Origin: Nocardioides sp. ChNu-153
Lineage (GTDB): Bacteria > Actinomycetota > Actinomycetes > Propionibacteriales > Nocardioidaceae
NCBI RefSeq assembly: GCF_030466625.1
Contig: NZ_JADEVT010000008.1
Span: 62,001 to 126,000, forward strand
DNA length: 64,000 nucleotides
Direction of reading: 5' to 3'
Positions 34,173 through 46,370 of this stretch are shown here, one piece after another; the first letter of the stretch is position 1, and each line of letters opens with the position of its first letter. The translations under genes were made by a program, and so were the position numbers. The notes beneath the pieces were generated by a model that saw nothing but the letters and a program-made list of their open reading frames with translations, did not search any database and was not told the DNA's origin.

Positions 34173-34199
34173 GGATTACGTGCACTACGCACGTAATCC
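34173..34199 (-). promoter_or_regulatory. 11-5-11 palindrome upstream of the Tat-protein gene
   Basis: GGATTACGTGC, ACTAC, GCACGTAATCC: a perfect 11-bp dyad ending 21 bases before the ATG, just outside the ribosome binding site. Strong operator candidate for the minus-strand gene. As RNA it would also form a hairpin. Confidence 0.65.
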
Positions 34200-34300
34200 A
34201 CCCCAGGTCCCGGTACCCGTCAAACGGGGGTCCCGGGAGGTCCGGACCACCCCCCGTCCCAGGGCAAAGACACGGCAAATAAAACCGCGAACCCCTCAGG

Positions 34301-35446
34301 TCAGAGACCGAGGTCCCGACCGATCAGCTCCTTCATGATCTCGTTCGAGCCGGCCCAGATCTTCGAGACGCGGGCGTCCCGCCAGGCGCGAGCGACCCGG
34401 TACTCGTTCATGAAGCCGTAGCCGCCGTGCAGCTGCACGCAGTGGTCGAGCACGTCGTTCTGGATCTCGCTGGTCCACCACTTCGCCTTGGCGGCGTCCA
34501 CGGGGGTGAGCTCGCCCTTGCCGTGCGCGACCACGCACTGGTCGAGGAACGCCTGGCTCACCTCGATCTTGGTGAACAGCTCGGCCAGCAGGAACTTCGA
34601 GTGCTGGAACTGCCCGATCGACTGGCCGAACGCCTTGCGGTCCTTCGTGTACTGCAGCGTCTCGACGAGGATCTGCTGGGCGTGCGCGATGTTGGAGATC
34701 GCGCAGCCGAGGCGCTCCTGCGGCAGCTTCTGCATCATGTGGATGAAGCCGCCGTCCACCTCGCCGACCACGTGGTCGTCGCCGAGGCGGACGTTCTCGA
34801 AGAACAGCTCGGCGGTGTCGGACTCGTCCTGGCCGACCTTGTCGAGCTTGCGGCCGCGGCTGAAGCCCTCGGCGGTGGCCGGGATCGCGAACAGCGTGAT
34901 GCCGCGCGCCTTCTTCTCCGGGCTGGTGCGCACCGCGGTGATGACGAGGTCGGCGGAGTAGCCGTTCGTGATGAACGTCTTCGACCCGTTGATGACCCAC
35001 TCGTCCCCGTCGCGCACCGCGGTGGTCTTGAGCGCGGCGAGGTCGGAGCCGCCGGAGGGCTCCGTCATGCCGATGGCGAGCAGGATCTCGCCCGCCGCCA
35101 CGCCCGGCAGCCAGCGCTGCTTCTGCTCCTCGGTGCCGAGCTGCACGAGGTACGGCGCCGTGATGTCCGCGTGGATGCCCCAGCACGAGCCGAGCGCCGC
35201 GTTGACCTTGCTGAGCTCTTCGCCCATGACGGCGTTGAAGCGGTAGTCGCCCGCGCCCGCGCCGCCGTACTCCTCGGGGATCTCGAGCCCCAGGAACCCC
35301 TGCTTGCCCGCCTCGAGCCAGAACTCGCGCGGGATGCCCTTCTTCTCGGCGTACGCCTCGACGTCGGGGATGACCGAACGCTCCAGGAACTCGCGCACCG
35401 ATGCGCGGAACGCCTCGTGGTCCTCGTCGTAGATCTCTCGGTTCAC
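34301..35446 (-). CDS. Acyl-CoA dehydrogenase
   Basis: 381 residues. FAD-dependent alpha,beta-dehydrogenation of an acyl-CoA. MTEPSGGSDLAALKTTA and WVINGSKTFITNG are the FAD/substrate signatures; RKAFGQSIGQFQHSKFLLAE and QLHGGYGFMNEYRVARAWRD follow. The C-terminal motif is IWAGSNEIMKELIGRDLGL, so the Glu of the YEGT type is absent. The catalytic base is then expected in helix G, as in long-chain and isovaleryl-type enzymes. Substrate is not evident. No adjacent thioesterase or CoA ligase. Confidence 0.93.
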   Translation of the reverse strand: MNREIYDEDHEAFRASVREFLERSVIPDVEAYAEKKGIPREFWLEAGKQGFLGLEIPEEYGGAGAGDYRFNAVMGEELSKVNAALGSCWGIHADITAPYLVQLGTEEQKQRWLPGVAAGEILLAIGMTEPSGGSDLAALKTTAVRDGDEWVINGSKTFITNGYSADLVITAVRTSPEKKARGITLFAIPATAEGFSRGRKLDKVGQDESDTAELFFENVRLGDDHVVGEVDGGFIHMMQKLPQERLGCAISNIAHAQQILVETLQYTKDRKAFGQSIGQFQHSKFLLAELFTKIEVSQAFLDQCVVAHGKGELTPVDAAKAKWWTSEIQNDVLDHCVQLHGGYGFMNEYRVARAWRDARVSKIWAGSNEIMKELIGRDLGL

Positions 35447-35507
35447 GAGGCGGGACCTTACTCGCAGGTAACCGGCGGCTTCCAGCGGGTGTGACGTACG
35501 TCGGGGC

Positions 35508-36542
35508 TCACCCGCCGGGCGCCTCCACCGGGGGACGGTGCCCCGCGCGCCGGACCGCGTCGAGCGTGCCCGCGAGCAGGCCCCTCACCTCGTCGACCCC
35601 GAGCGCCACCCGCGTGGCCACCCTGCCGTCGACGCCGATCAGCACCGCGGCCGGCGTGCCCGGCATGCCGAACGCCTCCCGCGCCCCGTGGGCGCCGAGC
35701 GCGAGGTGGGGGCGCAGGTCCGGGAAGCGGTCGAGGAAGGGGTCGCGGTCCGAGGAGGTCACCACGAGCACGTGGGCGCCGCGGCCGAGGTCGGCCTGCC
35801 AGGCGGGGAGCTCGTCGAGCACCTCGTGGCAGGTGGCGCACTGCAGCGAGGCGACCACCACGAGCAGGCTGCGGTCGTGGGCGAGGTCGGCCAGGAGACG
35901 CACCTGCCCGTCGGGCAGCACCACCTCGACCACGGGGACCGGCTGCCCGGTGAGGTCCGCCGTCGCTCCCGGGTACGCCGGCAGGGACGCGCCGCGGCCG
36001 ACGCCCGCGCGGCCCCGGGCGACGCCGAGGGCCGTCGTCAGCGCGAGCACCGCGCCGAGCAGCGCCGCCAGCGCGGCGGCGGCCGCCACCTCGGATCCGG
36101 ACGCCGACCCCAGTGCGGCGAGCAGACCCGGCGTACCCCAGCCGGTGAGCAGGGCGACGACGGCGACGACGACCAGGCCGGCCGTGCGGGCCACCGACAG
36201 CGCGGTCACGGGCTCGTCGGACCAGGCGCCGAAGCAGCCGCAACGCGCCCCCTCGCCACGGCGGCGGACCGCGCGGGCCAGCGCCACGGTGAAGGCAGCG
36301 AGCACCACCACGACGCCGACGAGCGCCGCCCGACCCGCCCATCCCGACAGGAGGAGGCCGACGGCGAGCCCGGCCTCGAGCCCCACGAGGAGGTACGGCG
36401 CGCCCCGCCACCGCGCCACCCGGGAGGGCGCGAGGGCGGCGAGACCGGACCGCGCCAGGTCGGGCCGGCGCAACTTCGCGGAGGCACCGACCGCCAGCAC
36501 CCCGAGGAGGGTGCCGGCGGTCGCGAGCTGGAGGACGCTCAG
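35508..36542 (-). CDS. MauE membrane domain fused to thioredoxin-like domain
   Basis: About 344 residues. The N-terminal half has four membrane helices of the MauE/DoxX type, with GVLAVGASAKLRRPDLARSG at the start and the family GARCGCFGAWS motif at about residue 100. After a linker (about 170-205) comes a redoxin domain with the CxxC site VVVASLQCATCHEVLDELPA and the cis-Pro region GMPGTPAAVLIG. It probably carries electrons for disulfide exchange outside the membrane. No ATG/GTG precedes the first helix. A CTG at 36542 overlapping the upstream TGA (CTGA) is in frame; GTG 36500 would cut helix 1. Start is uncertain. Confidence 0.8.
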   Translation of the reverse strand: MSVLQLATAGTLLGVLAVGASAKLRRPDLARSGLAALAPSRVARWRGAPYLLVGLEAGLAVGLLLSGWAGRAALVGVVVVLAAFTVALARAVRRRGEGARCGCFGAWSDEPVTALSVARTAGLVVVAVVALLTGWGTPGLLAALGSASGSEVAAAAALAALLGAVLALTTALGVARGRAGVGRGASLPAYPGATADLTGQPVPVVEVVLPDGQVRLLADLAHDRSLLVVVASLQCATCHEVLDELPAWQADLGRGAHVLVVTSSDRDPFLDRFPDLRPHLALGAHGAREAFGMPGTPAAVLIGVDGRVATRVALGVDEVRGLLAGTLDAVRRAGHRPPVEAPGG

Positions 36543-37036
36543 GTGGCCGAGCAGGCGACGGCCGTGCCGCCGATGCCGCCCGTGGTCTTGGCGCCCGTGG
36601 CCGTGAAGCCGCTCGGCAGGTTGACGACGGCGTCGGCGGACCACAACGCGGAGACGTTCACGGTGGAGCGCAGCGAGAGCGTCGTGCCCGCGGGCAGAGG
36701 GGCGACCAGCTGGACGGAGGTGGTGCTGGAGCCGGGGGTCACCGTGGCGATCCCGCCCGGCTGGGTGCCGAGCGCGCCGAGGTTGACGCCGAACTGGGCG
36801 ATCGTGACCGTCGTGCCGGCCGGGAGGTCCTGGGGGCCTGCGGTGAGGTCGAAGCCGACGTTCACGAGGCCGAGGGTGCCGCAGGTCCCGGTGATGCTGA
36901 AGGCGCCGACGTCGACGGCGGACGCGGCGAAGGCCGGCGCGGCCGCGACGACGGCGACGGTGGGCACGGACCAGACGGCGGCCCGGGTGACCGCTCGGCG
37001 GCTGACGTGGCCCGAACGGGCCTGGATCTCGGACAT
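36539..37036 (-). CDS. Secreted Tat-signal protein with a conserved cysteine pair, paralogue
   Basis: 165 residues, ATG 37036 with AGGGAGA. Signal SRRAVTRAAVWSVPTVAVVA ending APAFA (about residue 36). The mature part matches the protein at 33603: DVGAFSITGTCGTLGLVNVG, LPAGTTVTI, LPSGFTATGAKTTGG, AVACSAT, with the Cys pair at the same two places. It is immediately followed by the MauE-thioredoxin gene, whose reading frame begins at or across this stop. The pairing suggests the redox protein forms or repairs the disulfide here. No known family. Confidence 0.8.
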   Translation of the reverse strand: MSEIQARSGHVSRRAVTRAAVWSVPTVAVVAAAPAFAASAVDVGAFSITGTCGTLGLVNVGFDLTAGPQDLPAGTTVTIAQFGVNLGALGTQPGGIATVTPGSSTTSVQLVAPLPAGTTLSLRSTVNVSALWSADAVVNLPSGFTATGAKTTGGIGGTAVACSAT

Positions 37037-37060
37037 GGCGATCTCCCTGACGTAGATGGC

Positions 37061-37079
37061 CCGGTGAACCCCTCACCGG
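37061..37079 (-). promoter_or_regulatory. 7-5-7 dyad upstream of the second Tat-protein gene
   Basis: CCGGTGA, ACCCC, TCACCGG, ending 24 bases before the ATG of the 36539-37036 gene. Same spacer length and placement as the dyad at 34173, but different half-sites. Confidence 0.45.
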
Positions 37080-37132
37080 ACCGCTACGAACCCTAGGTCG
37101 ATCCTGGCCGACCGGGAACAGGTCAAGGGTAA

Positions 37133-37173
37133 AGAGAACATCGTTCTCTCAAGATCGGATCAAGCATCTTGAG
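37133..37173. promoter_or_regulatory. Two adjacent dyads in the AT-rich glgX/Tat-gene intergenic region
   Basis: AGAGAAC-ATC-GTTCTCT (37133-37149) and CTCAAGAT-N10-ATCTTGAG (37148-37173) overlap by two bases. The region is much more AT-rich than its surroundings and lies between the minus-strand Tat gene and glgX. Probable regulatory region; regulator unknown. Confidence 0.5.
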
Positions 37174-37300
37174 GTCCCCGTCCGCCGCCGAGGTGCGACC
37201 CGCGGCGCCGCGCCCGGGGCCCGGGGACGCGCGGCGCACCGCCCACCCCCCTGGTTGGATCGTTCAGACGACACGACGGTGCGCAGCGAGAGGAGCAGGC

Positions 37301-39502
<2,202 letters not shown>

Positions 39503-39540
39503 CCGGCACCACCCCCGGGACACCACCCGGTACGACGAAC

Positions 39541-39578
39541 GGCGCCGGCCGCGCGGATCGCTCCGCGGGGCCGGCGCC
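39541..39578 (+). terminator. Hairpin terminator between glgX and the lipoprotein gene
   Basis: Arms 39541-39557 and 39562-39578 pair over 17 positions with one mismatch, TCGC loop; followed by GTCGT. Placed between convergent genes. Confidence 0.8.
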
Positions 39579-39598
39579 GTCGTGCGTCGCGCGGCGGG

Positions 39599-40348
39599 TC
39601 AGCCCAGCGTGCTCGGGTCGAACACCTCGTCGGCCGGGGGCTCCTCGGCGTCGACGGGCTCGTCGAAGTCGCTCAGCGTGAAGGCACCGGTCTCGCGCTC
39701 GAGCTGCACCAGGTAGTGCGGCTCCGAGGTGAGGACGGAGATGGTGGCGGTCTCGCCGTCGTCGTCGGTGAAGGTGACCTCGACGGCCTCCTCGCCGTCG
39801 ACCTCGGTCACGTCGCCCTTCTCGGGGCTCTCGACGTCGCCGTCGGACTCGTAGTCGCGGAACGTCTCGATGTCGCAGACCTCGGCGAAGTCCTGCTCGG
39901 CGTCGACGACCCACTTGTCGGCGAACACGGCGGCCGCCGCGGGGTCGCCCGCGGCCGCGGTCCAGAACTCGGCGTCGCCCTTGACCCAGTAGGAGCCGTC
40001 GACCCCGACGATCTGGAGGCCGCCGACGCTGCCGAGCGTCATCTCGCCCGTGCAGTCCCCGGCCTCGTCGACCATCAGGTCGACCTCGACCGTGTCGCCG
40101 TCCTCCTCGATCTCGCCCGCCACGCGGAACGACTCGGCACCCTCGACGGCCTCCTGGGCCGCCGCGATGATGTCCTCGGCCGACGAGTCGGCGAACTCCT
40201 CGGCGCTGTCGTCGGACCCGCCCCCCGACGAGTCGTCACCGCCGGAGCCCTCGTCGCCGCCGCAGCCGGCGACGACCGACGTCGTCAGCACCATTCCCGC
40301 GGCGATGGCCACTCCCCGACGTACCCCGCGTCGCACGGTCACTCGCAT
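39599..40348 (-). CDS. Secreted lipoprotein
   Basis: 249 residues. Lipoprotein signal with lipobox TSVVAGCGG (Cys at about residue 29) followed by a Gly/Asp/Ser linker (residues 30-55). The rest is acidic and beta-prone, with paired cysteines (AGDCTGEM and AEVCDIET). General shape resembles the LppX/LprG group of actinobacterial envelope lipoproteins (VEGAESFRVAGEIEEDGDTV), but this is a loose match. Lies between glgX and treY on the other strand, with no evident link to trehalose. Confidence 0.75.
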   Translation of the reverse strand: MRVTVRRGVRRGVAIAAGMVLTTSVVAGCGGDEGSGGDDSSGGGSDDSAEEFADSSAEDIIAAAQEAVEGAESFRVAGEIEEDGDTVEVDLMVDEAGDCTGEMTLGSVGGLQIVGVDGSYWVKGDAEFWTAAAGDPAAAAVFADKWVVDAEQDFAEVCDIETFRDYESDGDVESPEKGDVTEVDGEEAVEVTFTDDDGETATISVLTSEPHYLVQLERETGAFTLSDFDEPVDAEEPPADEVFDPSTLG

Positions 40349-40547
40349 GGTCGTTCCTCCCCAGTCGTCACCCGACGCCTCGCCGGACCGGTCGGCTCCG
40401 GTCGGGGTCGTCGGGTCGGTCGCCCACCCATCAGACCACGGACGGGCGCCGCGCCGCGGGTCGCCCGCCGACGCGGCCCGCGCGCTCGGCGCGCCCCTCT
40501 ACGCTGACGACGCTGCACCCCACGGCCGGCCGAGGACGGGACCCACC

Positions 40548-42920
40548 ATGAACGACGAGCGCCGCAGCGCCCGCACGCCCACCAGCACCTACCGACTGCA
40601 GATCACGTCGCAGTTCGACCTGTACGCCGCCGCCCGCACGCTGCCCTACCTCCACGCCCTCGGCGTGGACTGGGTCTACCTGTCGCCGGTGCTGGCCGCC
40701 GAGCCCGGCAGCGACCACGGGTACGACGTGGTCGGCCACAACGGCATCGACCTGTCCCGCGGCGGCCCCGCCGGGCTGCAGGCCGTCTCGGCCCGCGCCC
40801 GCTCGCTCGGCATGGGCGTGCTGGTGGACATCGTCCCCAACCACGTCGGCGTGGCGACGCCCGCGGAGAACGCCTGGTGGTGGTCGCTGCTCGCGGCCGG
40901 CCACGCGTCGCCCTGGGCGGACGCGTTCGACGTCGACTGGGAGGCCGGGGGCGGGCGCATCCGCATCCCCGTGGTGGGCGACGACGACCTCGGCGCCGAC
41001 GGGGCGGTGGGCAACCTGCGCGTCGTCGACGGCGAGCTGCGCTACCACGACCACCGCTTCCCGGTGCGGCCCGGCACGCTGGCGCTCGTCGACGGCACCC
41101 CCGACGCGCAGGCCACGCACGCCGCGCAGCACTACGAGCTCGTGGGCTGGCGCACCGCCGACGACCGGCTCAACTACCGCCGCTTCTTCGCGGTCAACAC
41201 CCTGGCCGCCGTGCGGGTGGAGGACCGGCGCTGGTTCGACGCCACGCACGCCGAGGTGAAGCGGTGGTTCGCCGAGGGCCTCGTCGACGGGCTCCGCGTC
41301 GACCACCCCGACGGCCTGCGCGACCCCGCGGGCTACCTCGACGACCTGGCCGGCATCACGGGCGGCGCCTACGTGCTCGTCGAGAAGATCCTCGAGCCCG
41401 GCGAGGAGCTCGAGCCGTCGTGGGCGACCGCCGGCACGACCGGGTACGACGCGCTCGCCCTCGTCGACCGCCTGTTCGTCGACCCGGCCGGGGAGGCCCC
41501 CCTCGACGCGCTCGAGGCCTCCCTGCGCGGCGCACCCGTCGAGTGGCACGCGATGGTCCACGACCGCAAGCGCGAGGTCGCCGACGGCATCCTCGGCTCC
41601 GAGGTGCGCCGCATCTCCCGCGAGCTCGGCGACGACGGCGACGAGGTGGTCGACGCGGTCGCCGAGCTGGTCTCCGGCATGCCGGTCTACCGCTCGTACC
41701 TGCCCGCCGGCCGCGACCACCTGGAGGAGGCGTTCACCTCCGCCCGGCGCCACCGCCCCGACCTCGACGCGGTGCTCGACCGCCTGCACCCGCTGCTGAC
41801 CGACCCCGAGCACCCGGCTGCGCTGCGCTTCCAGCAGACCTCCGGCATGGTGATGGCGAAGGGCGTCGAGGACTGCTCGTTCTACCGCTGGTCGCGCCTG
41901 ACGAGCCTCAACGAGGTCGGTGCGGACCCGTCGGTCTTCGCCGTCGACGCCGCGACGTTCCACGCGGCGATGACCGAGCGCCAGGAGCACTGGCCGCACG
42001 CGATGACCACGATGTCGACGCACGACACCAAGCGGGGCGAGGACGTGCGCGCCCGCATCAGCGTGCTCGCCGAGCTGCCCGACCTGTGGGCCGGGGCGCT
42101 CTCGGAGCTGCTCGAGGCCGCTCCGCTGCCCGACCCCGGCTTCGGTGCCCTGCTGTGGCAGGCGATCGTCGGCGCCTGGCCCGCCACCAGCAGCGGGGAC
42201 CTGCGCTCGCGCCTGCACGCGTACGCCGAGAAGGCGATGCGCGAGGCGGGCGACGGCACGACGTGGACCGCCCCCGACGAGGACTACGAGGCCGCCGTGC
42301 ACCGCGCGGTCGACGCGGCGTTCGACGACCGCGACGCCCGGCGCACGCTCGTGACGCTGCTCGACGCCGTCACCGGTCCCGGCTGGTCGAACGCGCTGGC
42401 CGCCAAGCTGGTGGCGCTGACGATCCCCGGGGTGCCGGACGTCTACCAGGGCAGCGAGCTGTGGGAGCAGTCGCTCGTCGACCCCGACAACCGCCGTCCC
42501 GTCGACTTCGACGTGCGCTCCGAGGTCCTGCCGGCCCTGCTGGGTGGCGTGCGCCCGCCGCTCGCCGGCGGCCTCGCCGACTCCGGTGCGGTCAAGCTGC
42601 GCCTGGTCGCGACGGTGCTGCGCCTGCGCCGGGACCGCCCCGAGCTGTTCTCGTCGTACGCGCCGCTGGCCGCCGAGGGCGAGGCCGCGGACCACCTCGT
42701 GGCGTTCGACCGCGGCGGCGCCGTCAGCGTCGTCACGCGGCTGCCCGTCGGGCTCGGGCGTCGCGGCGGGTGGGGCACGACGACGCTCGAGCTGCCCGAG
42801 GGCGAGTGGCGCGACCTGCTCGCCGACGCCCCGGTCGCGCGGGACGCGTCGGGGCGGGTACTGGTGGCGGACCTGCTCGCGACGTACCCCGTCGCCCTGC
42901 TCACGAGGGAGTCCGCATGA
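40548..42920 (+). CDS. treY: Malto-oligosyltrehalose synthase
   Basis: 790 residues from ATG 40548. Isomerises the reducing-end linkage of maltodextrins to alpha,alpha-1,1. GH13_26 motifs: [20 protein letters not shown] at the start, [35 protein letters not shown] (nucleophile), [12 protein letters not shown] (acid), [17 protein letters not shown] (third Asp) and [20 protein letters not shown]. Family length. Its stop overlaps the treZ start as ATGA. The upstream open frame is antisense to the lipoprotein gene and not part of this protein. Confidence 0.96.
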   Translation: MNDERRSARTPTSTYRLQITSQFDLYAAARTLPYLHALGVDWVYLSPVLAAEPGSDHGYDVVGHNGIDLSRGGPAGLQAVSARARSLGMGVLVDIVPNHVGVATPAENAWWWSLLAAGHASPWADAFDVDWEAGGGRIRIPVVGDDDLGADGAVGNLRVVDGELRYHDHRFPVRPGTLALVDGTPDAQATHAAQHYELVGWRTADDRLNYRRFFAVNTLAAVRVEDRRWFDATHAEVKRWFAEGLVDGLRVDHPDGLRDPAGYLDDLAGITGGAYVLVEKILEPGEELEPSWATAGTTGYDALALVDRLFVDPAGEAPLDALEASLRGAPVEWHAMVHDRKREVADGILGSEVRRISRELGDDGDEVVDAVAELVSGMPVYRSYLPAGRDHLEEAFTSARRHRPDLDAVLDRLHPLLTDPEHPAALRFQQTSGMVMAKGVEDCSFYRWSRLTSLNEVGADPSVFAVDAATFHAAMTERQEHWPHAMTTMSTHDTKRGEDVRARISVLAELPDLWAGALSELLEAAPLPDPGFGALLWQAIVGAWPATSSGDLRSRLHAYAEKAMREAGDGTTWTAPDEDYEAAVHRAVDAAFDDRDARRTLVTLLDAVTGPGWSNALAAKLVALTIPGVPDVYQGSELWEQSLVDPDNRRPVDFDVRSEVLPALLGGVRPPLAGGLADSGAVKLRLVATVLRLRRDRPELFSSYAPLAAEGEAADHLVAFDRGGAVSVVTRLPVGLGRRGGWGTTTLELPEGEWRDLLADAPVARDASGRVLVADLLATYPVALLTRESA

Positions 42921-44707
42921 CCACGCGCCCACCGCGCCCACCGTTCGCCGTCTGGGCCCCCCGGCCCCGCACCGTCCGGCTCACCGTCGCCACCGGCGAC
43001 CACGACGAGGTGGTCGAGCTGGAGCGCGGCGCCGACGACTGGTGGACGGTGCCGGCCGGTGCGCTGCGCCTCGACCCCGCGGCGTACCCCGAGGGCGTCG
43101 GCTACGGCTACCTGCTCGACGACGACCCCACGCCCAGGCCGGACCCGCGCTCGCGCCGCCAGCCCGAGGGCGTGCACGGCCTGTCCCGCACCTTCGACCC
43201 GTCCGGGTTCACGTGGACCGACGCGGGCTGGACCGGGCGGCAGCTCGCCGGCTCCGTGATCTACGAGCTGCACCTCGGCACGTTCACCCCCGAGGGCACG
43301 CTCGACGCCGCCATCGGCCGCCTCGACCACCTCGTCTCCATCGGGGTCGACCTCGTCGAGCTGCTGCCGGTCAACGCGTTCAACGGCACCCACAACTGGG
43401 GCTACGACGGGGTCGGCTGGTTCGCCGTGAGCGAGACGTACGGCGGGCCCGCGGCGTACCAGCGCTTCGTCGACGCCTGCCACGCGGCCGGTCTCGGCGT
43501 GATCCAGGACGTCGTCTACAACCACCTGGGGCCGTCGGGGAACTACCTGCCGCTCTTCGGCCCCTACCTGAAGACGGGCCGCAACACGTGGGGCGACCTC
43601 GTCAACCTCGACGGTGACGACGCCGCGGGCGAGGTGCGGCGCTACGTGCTCGACAACGTCCGCTCCTGGTTCGACGACTACCACGTCGACGGCCTGCGCC
43701 TCGACGCCGTGCACGCGCTGCACGACTCCTCGCCGACCCACGTGCTCGAGGAGATGGCGGTCGAGACCGCCGACTGGTCGGCGCACGTGCGCCGGCCCCT
43801 GACGCTCATCGCCGAGTCCGACCTCAACGACCCGGTGATGTTCACGCCCCGCGAGGCGGGCGGCTACGGGCTGACCGCGCAGTGGAGCGACGACTTCCAC
43901 CACGCGGTGCACGTGGCGCTCAGCGGCGAGACGGCCGGCTACTACGCCGACTTCGAGCCGCTGGCGGCGCTGCGGAAGGTGCTGACCGAGGGCTTCTTCC
44001 ACGCCGGCACCTACAGCTCGTTCCGGGAGCGCGACCACGGCGTGCCGATCGACACCGCCACCGCGCCCACGTGGCGCCTCGTGGTCTGCAGCCAGAACCA
44101 CGACCAGATCGGCAACCGCGCCGTCGGCGACCGGCTGACCGAGCACCTCGACGACGACCAGCTCGCGACCGCCGCGCTGCTGACCCTGGGCACCGGCTTC
44201 ACCCCGATGCTGTTCCAGGGCGAGGAGTGGGCGGCCTCGACGCCGTTCCAGTTCTTCACCTCGCACCCCGAGCCCGAGCTCGGGACGGCGACCGCCGAGG
44301 GCCGCATCGCGGAGTTCGAGAAGATGGGCTGGGACCCGGCCGTCGTGCCCGACCCGCAGGACCCGGAGACGTTCACCCGCAGCAAGCTCGACTGGTCCGA
44401 GCCCGAGGGCGGCCGCCACGCGGTGCTCCTCGGTGTCTACCGCGAGCTGGCGGCGCTGCGGCGCACCCTGCCCGACCTCACCGACCCGTCCTTCGCCGCC
44501 ACCACCTGCGAGGTCGACAAGACCACGCGCGTGGTGCACATCGGCCGCGGGTCCGTGCGGATGGTGCTCGCGCTGGGCACCGAGCCGGCCACGGTCGAGG
44601 TCCCCGAGGGGTACGGCGTCGCGTGGGCGACGCCCGGCGGGTACGACGCGGGGTCACCCCTCGTCGTACCGGCCCACGGCGCCGTGGTGCTCGCCCCGGG
44701 CGCCTGA
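42917..44707 (+). CDS. treZ: Malto-oligosyltrehalose trehalohydrolase
   Basis: 596 residues from ATG 42917. Releases trehalose from the chain made by TreY. An N-terminal CBM48-like domain ([15 protein letters not shown]) precedes GH13_10 motifs: [54 protein letters not shown] and [16 protein letters not shown]. Translationally coupled to treY. A hairpin ends the unit. Confidence 0.96.
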   Translation: MTTRPPRPPFAVWAPRPRTVRLTVATGDHDEVVELERGADDWWTVPAGALRLDPAAYPEGVGYGYLLDDDPTPRPDPRSRRQPEGVHGLSRTFDPSGFTWTDAGWTGRQLAGSVIYELHLGTFTPEGTLDAAIGRLDHLVSIGVDLVELLPVNAFNGTHNWGYDGVGWFAVSETYGGPAAYQRFVDACHAAGLGVIQDVVYNHLGPSGNYLPLFGPYLKTGRNTWGDLVNLDGDDAAGEVRRYVLDNVRSWFDDYHVDGLRLDAVHALHDSSPTHVLEEMAVETADWSAHVRRPLTLIAESDLNDPVMFTPREAGGYGLTAQWSDDFHHAVHVALSGETAGYYADFEPLAALRKVLTEGFFHAGTYSSFRERDHGVPIDTATAPTWRLVVCSQNHDQIGNRAVGDRLTEHLDDDQLATAALLTLGTGFTPMLFQGEEWAASTPFQFFTSHPEPELGTATAEGRIAEFEKMGWDPAVVPDPQDPETFTRSKLDWSEPEGGRHAVLLGVYRELAALRRTLPDLTDPSFAATTCEVDKTTRVVHIGRGSVRMVLALGTEPATVEVPEGYGVAWATPGGYDAGSPLVVPAHGAVVLAPGA

Positions 44708-44755
44708 GCCCCGGTCAGCGGGCCTGGGCCCCGGACACCGGCACACGCCCGGACG

Positions 44756-44795
44756 CACGAGTGGCGCCGCCCCGGTCGGGACGGCGCCACTCGTG
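44756..44795. terminator. Bidirectional hairpin after treZ
   Basis: CACGAGTGGCGCCG pairs with CGGCGCCACTCGTG, 14 bp perfect, 12-base loop, between treZ and the convergent small membrane gene. Confidence 0.85.
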
Positions 44796-44810
44796 GTGGT
44801 GCGGGAGGGA

Positions 44811-45119
44811 TCAGGCGTGGGTGCCGGTGCGACCGTGGTCGGCGGAGTCGTCGTCGTAGAAGTCGCGCGAGCCCGACTTGGCCAGACCGCGGCTCACCAT
44901 GTAGCCGATGGTCAGCAGCGTGACGTAGAACCACGCCTCCTGGGCGCCGAAGTCGGACACGTCGACGAGCGCCGAGGCGACGAGGACGCCGACGACGGCC
45001 GCCACGTAGGCGATGAGCTCGGTCGTCTTGAACGACGCCTTCGTCTCCGTGCTGATCCGGCGACGGGCGACGCCGGTGCCGTGGGCGGAGTTGTGCTGGG
45101 TGTGCTGCGTGGTGGTCAT
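44811..45119 (-). CDS. Small two-helix membrane protein
   Basis: 102 residues. Polar His/Gln/Thr N-terminus (residues 1-34), two hydrophobic segments ([20 protein letters not shown] and [20 protein letters not shown]), acidic His-containing tail ([17 protein letters not shown]). Similar short proteins are common and unnamed in actinobacteria. No function can be assigned. Confidence 0.7.
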   Translation of the reverse strand: MTTTQHTQHNSAHGTGVARRRISTETKASFKTTELIAYVAAVVGVLVASALVDVSDFGAQEAWFYVTLLTIGYMVSRGLAKSGSRDFYDDDSADHGRTGTHA

Positions 45120-45268
45120 GTGGTGCTCCTTCGCGGCAGCGCGCCGCCCCGGGTCCGGGTCCCGGCGGCACGCCGCCCGGGTGGGGGAGGGTGTGGTGCA
45201 CCGGTGGCGCGAGCGCCGCCGACATACCGCCGGTACCCCCGCACCCGCGTCTCAGTCGTTTCTCAGTT

Positions 45269-45742
45269 TCACGACGGCCGGCGGGCCGAGAAGAACTCCT
45301 CCAGGAGGGCGGTCGACTCCCCCGCCATGACCCCCCCGACGACCTCGGGACGGTGGTTGAGCCGGCGGTCGCGCACGACGTCCCACAACGAGCCGACGGC
45401 CCCGGCCTTCTCGTCCCAGGCGCCGAACACCACCCGGTCGACGCGGGCGAGCACGGCCGCGCCGGCGCACATCGTGCAGGGCTCGAGCGTCACCACGAGG
45501 GTGCAGCCGGTCAGGCGCCACTCCCCGCGGGCACGGGCGGCCTCGCGCAGCGCGACGACCTCGGCGTGCCCGGTGGGGTCGGTGTCGGCCTCCCGCACGT
45601 TGCGGCCGCGTCCCACCACGTGCCGCTGCTCGTCGACCACCACGGCCCCGATGGGGACGTCGTCGGTCGCGAGGGCGGCGCGGGCCTCGCCCAGGGCGGC
45701 GCGCATGGGCGCGCCCCAGCGGCCCCCCTGGGGGTGGATCAC
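45269..45742 (-). CDS. tadA: tRNA-specific adenosine deaminase
   Basis: 157 residues from GTG 45742, or 145 from ATG 45706. Converts A34 of tRNA-Arg(ACG) to inosine. Cytidine-deaminase-fold zinc site: [14 protein letters not shown] (His and catalytic Glu) and [11 protein letters not shown] (two Cys). [19 protein letters not shown] is also conserved. It follows its associated-protein gene by 40 bases. Confidence 0.94.
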   Translation of the reverse strand: MIHPQGGRWGAPMRAALGEARAALATDDVPIGAVVVDEQRHVVGRGRNVREADTDPTGHAEVVALREAARARGEWRLTGCTLVVTLEPCTMCAGAAVLARVDRVVFGAWDEKAGAVGSLWDVVRDRRLNHRPEVVGGVMAGESTALLEEFFSARRPS

Positions 45743-45782
45743 GCGGGGACCGGCGCCGACGGACGGGCGGACGGGCGGCGGC

Positions 45783-46262
45783 TCACGCGGAGGTGAGACC
45801 GACCGCGTCGTCGAAGAGCACGCCGAAGCCCAGCTTGCGGGCGATCTCGGAGACCATCTCGTCGGGGTAGAGGTCGAAGTCGTCGAGCAGCAGCCCCAGG
45901 TCCATCGCGTTCATGCCGAGGTCGGCGAGCAGCGACAGGTCGCCCGCGGGCTCCTGCTCGTCCTCGTCCTCCGGCATCGGCAGGTCGAGCGCCTCGACGG
46001 CGGTGCGGGCCAGCTCCCACTCGTCGGCGGCGGTGACGTCGGAGAGCAGGATGCGCGTGCGCGGACCGGCGACGCGCACCAGCACGAAGAAGTCCTCGTC
46101 CACGCCCACGACGCCGATGGCGCCGCCGTCGCCCGGGAAGCGCCGCAGCGCGGCGGCGAGGGTGTCGACCGAGTCGAGGACGTCGTCCACGATCTCGTGC
46201 AGCTGCCACACGCCTTCCTCGCGGTAGGCCACGAGGGCGAAGTCGATGCTGTCCGTGTCCAC
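45783..46262 (-). CDS. tRNA adenosine deaminase-associated protein
   Basis: 159 residues from GTG 46262. [47 protein letters not shown] and a C-terminal [20 protein letters not shown] match the actinobacterial family found next to tadA. Very acidic centre (PEDEDEQEP). Its role beyond the genomic pairing is not known. Confidence 0.88.
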   Translation of the reverse strand: MDTDSIDFALVAYREEGVWQLHEIVDDVLDSVDTLAAALRRFPGDGGAIGVVGVDEDFFVLVRVAGPRTRILLSDVTAADEWELARTAVEALDLPMPEDEDEQEPAGDLSLLADLGMNAMDLGLLLDDFDLYPDEMVSEIARKLGFGVLFDDAVGLTSA

Positions 46263-46370
46263 GTGTCCCCCTCCTCGCGTGCCCGACGACCGACGCCCAG
46301 CGTGTCAGACCCGGGCGCGACGCGCCAGCGGGATCCGCGGCCGGTCTCGCACGCCTTAGGCTCGGTGCCC

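Noticed and set aside
40050..40547. 166-residue N-terminal extension of TreY
   Set aside because: It is antisense to the lipoprotein gene; TreY homologues begin at the TPTSTYRLQ segment just after ATG 40548.
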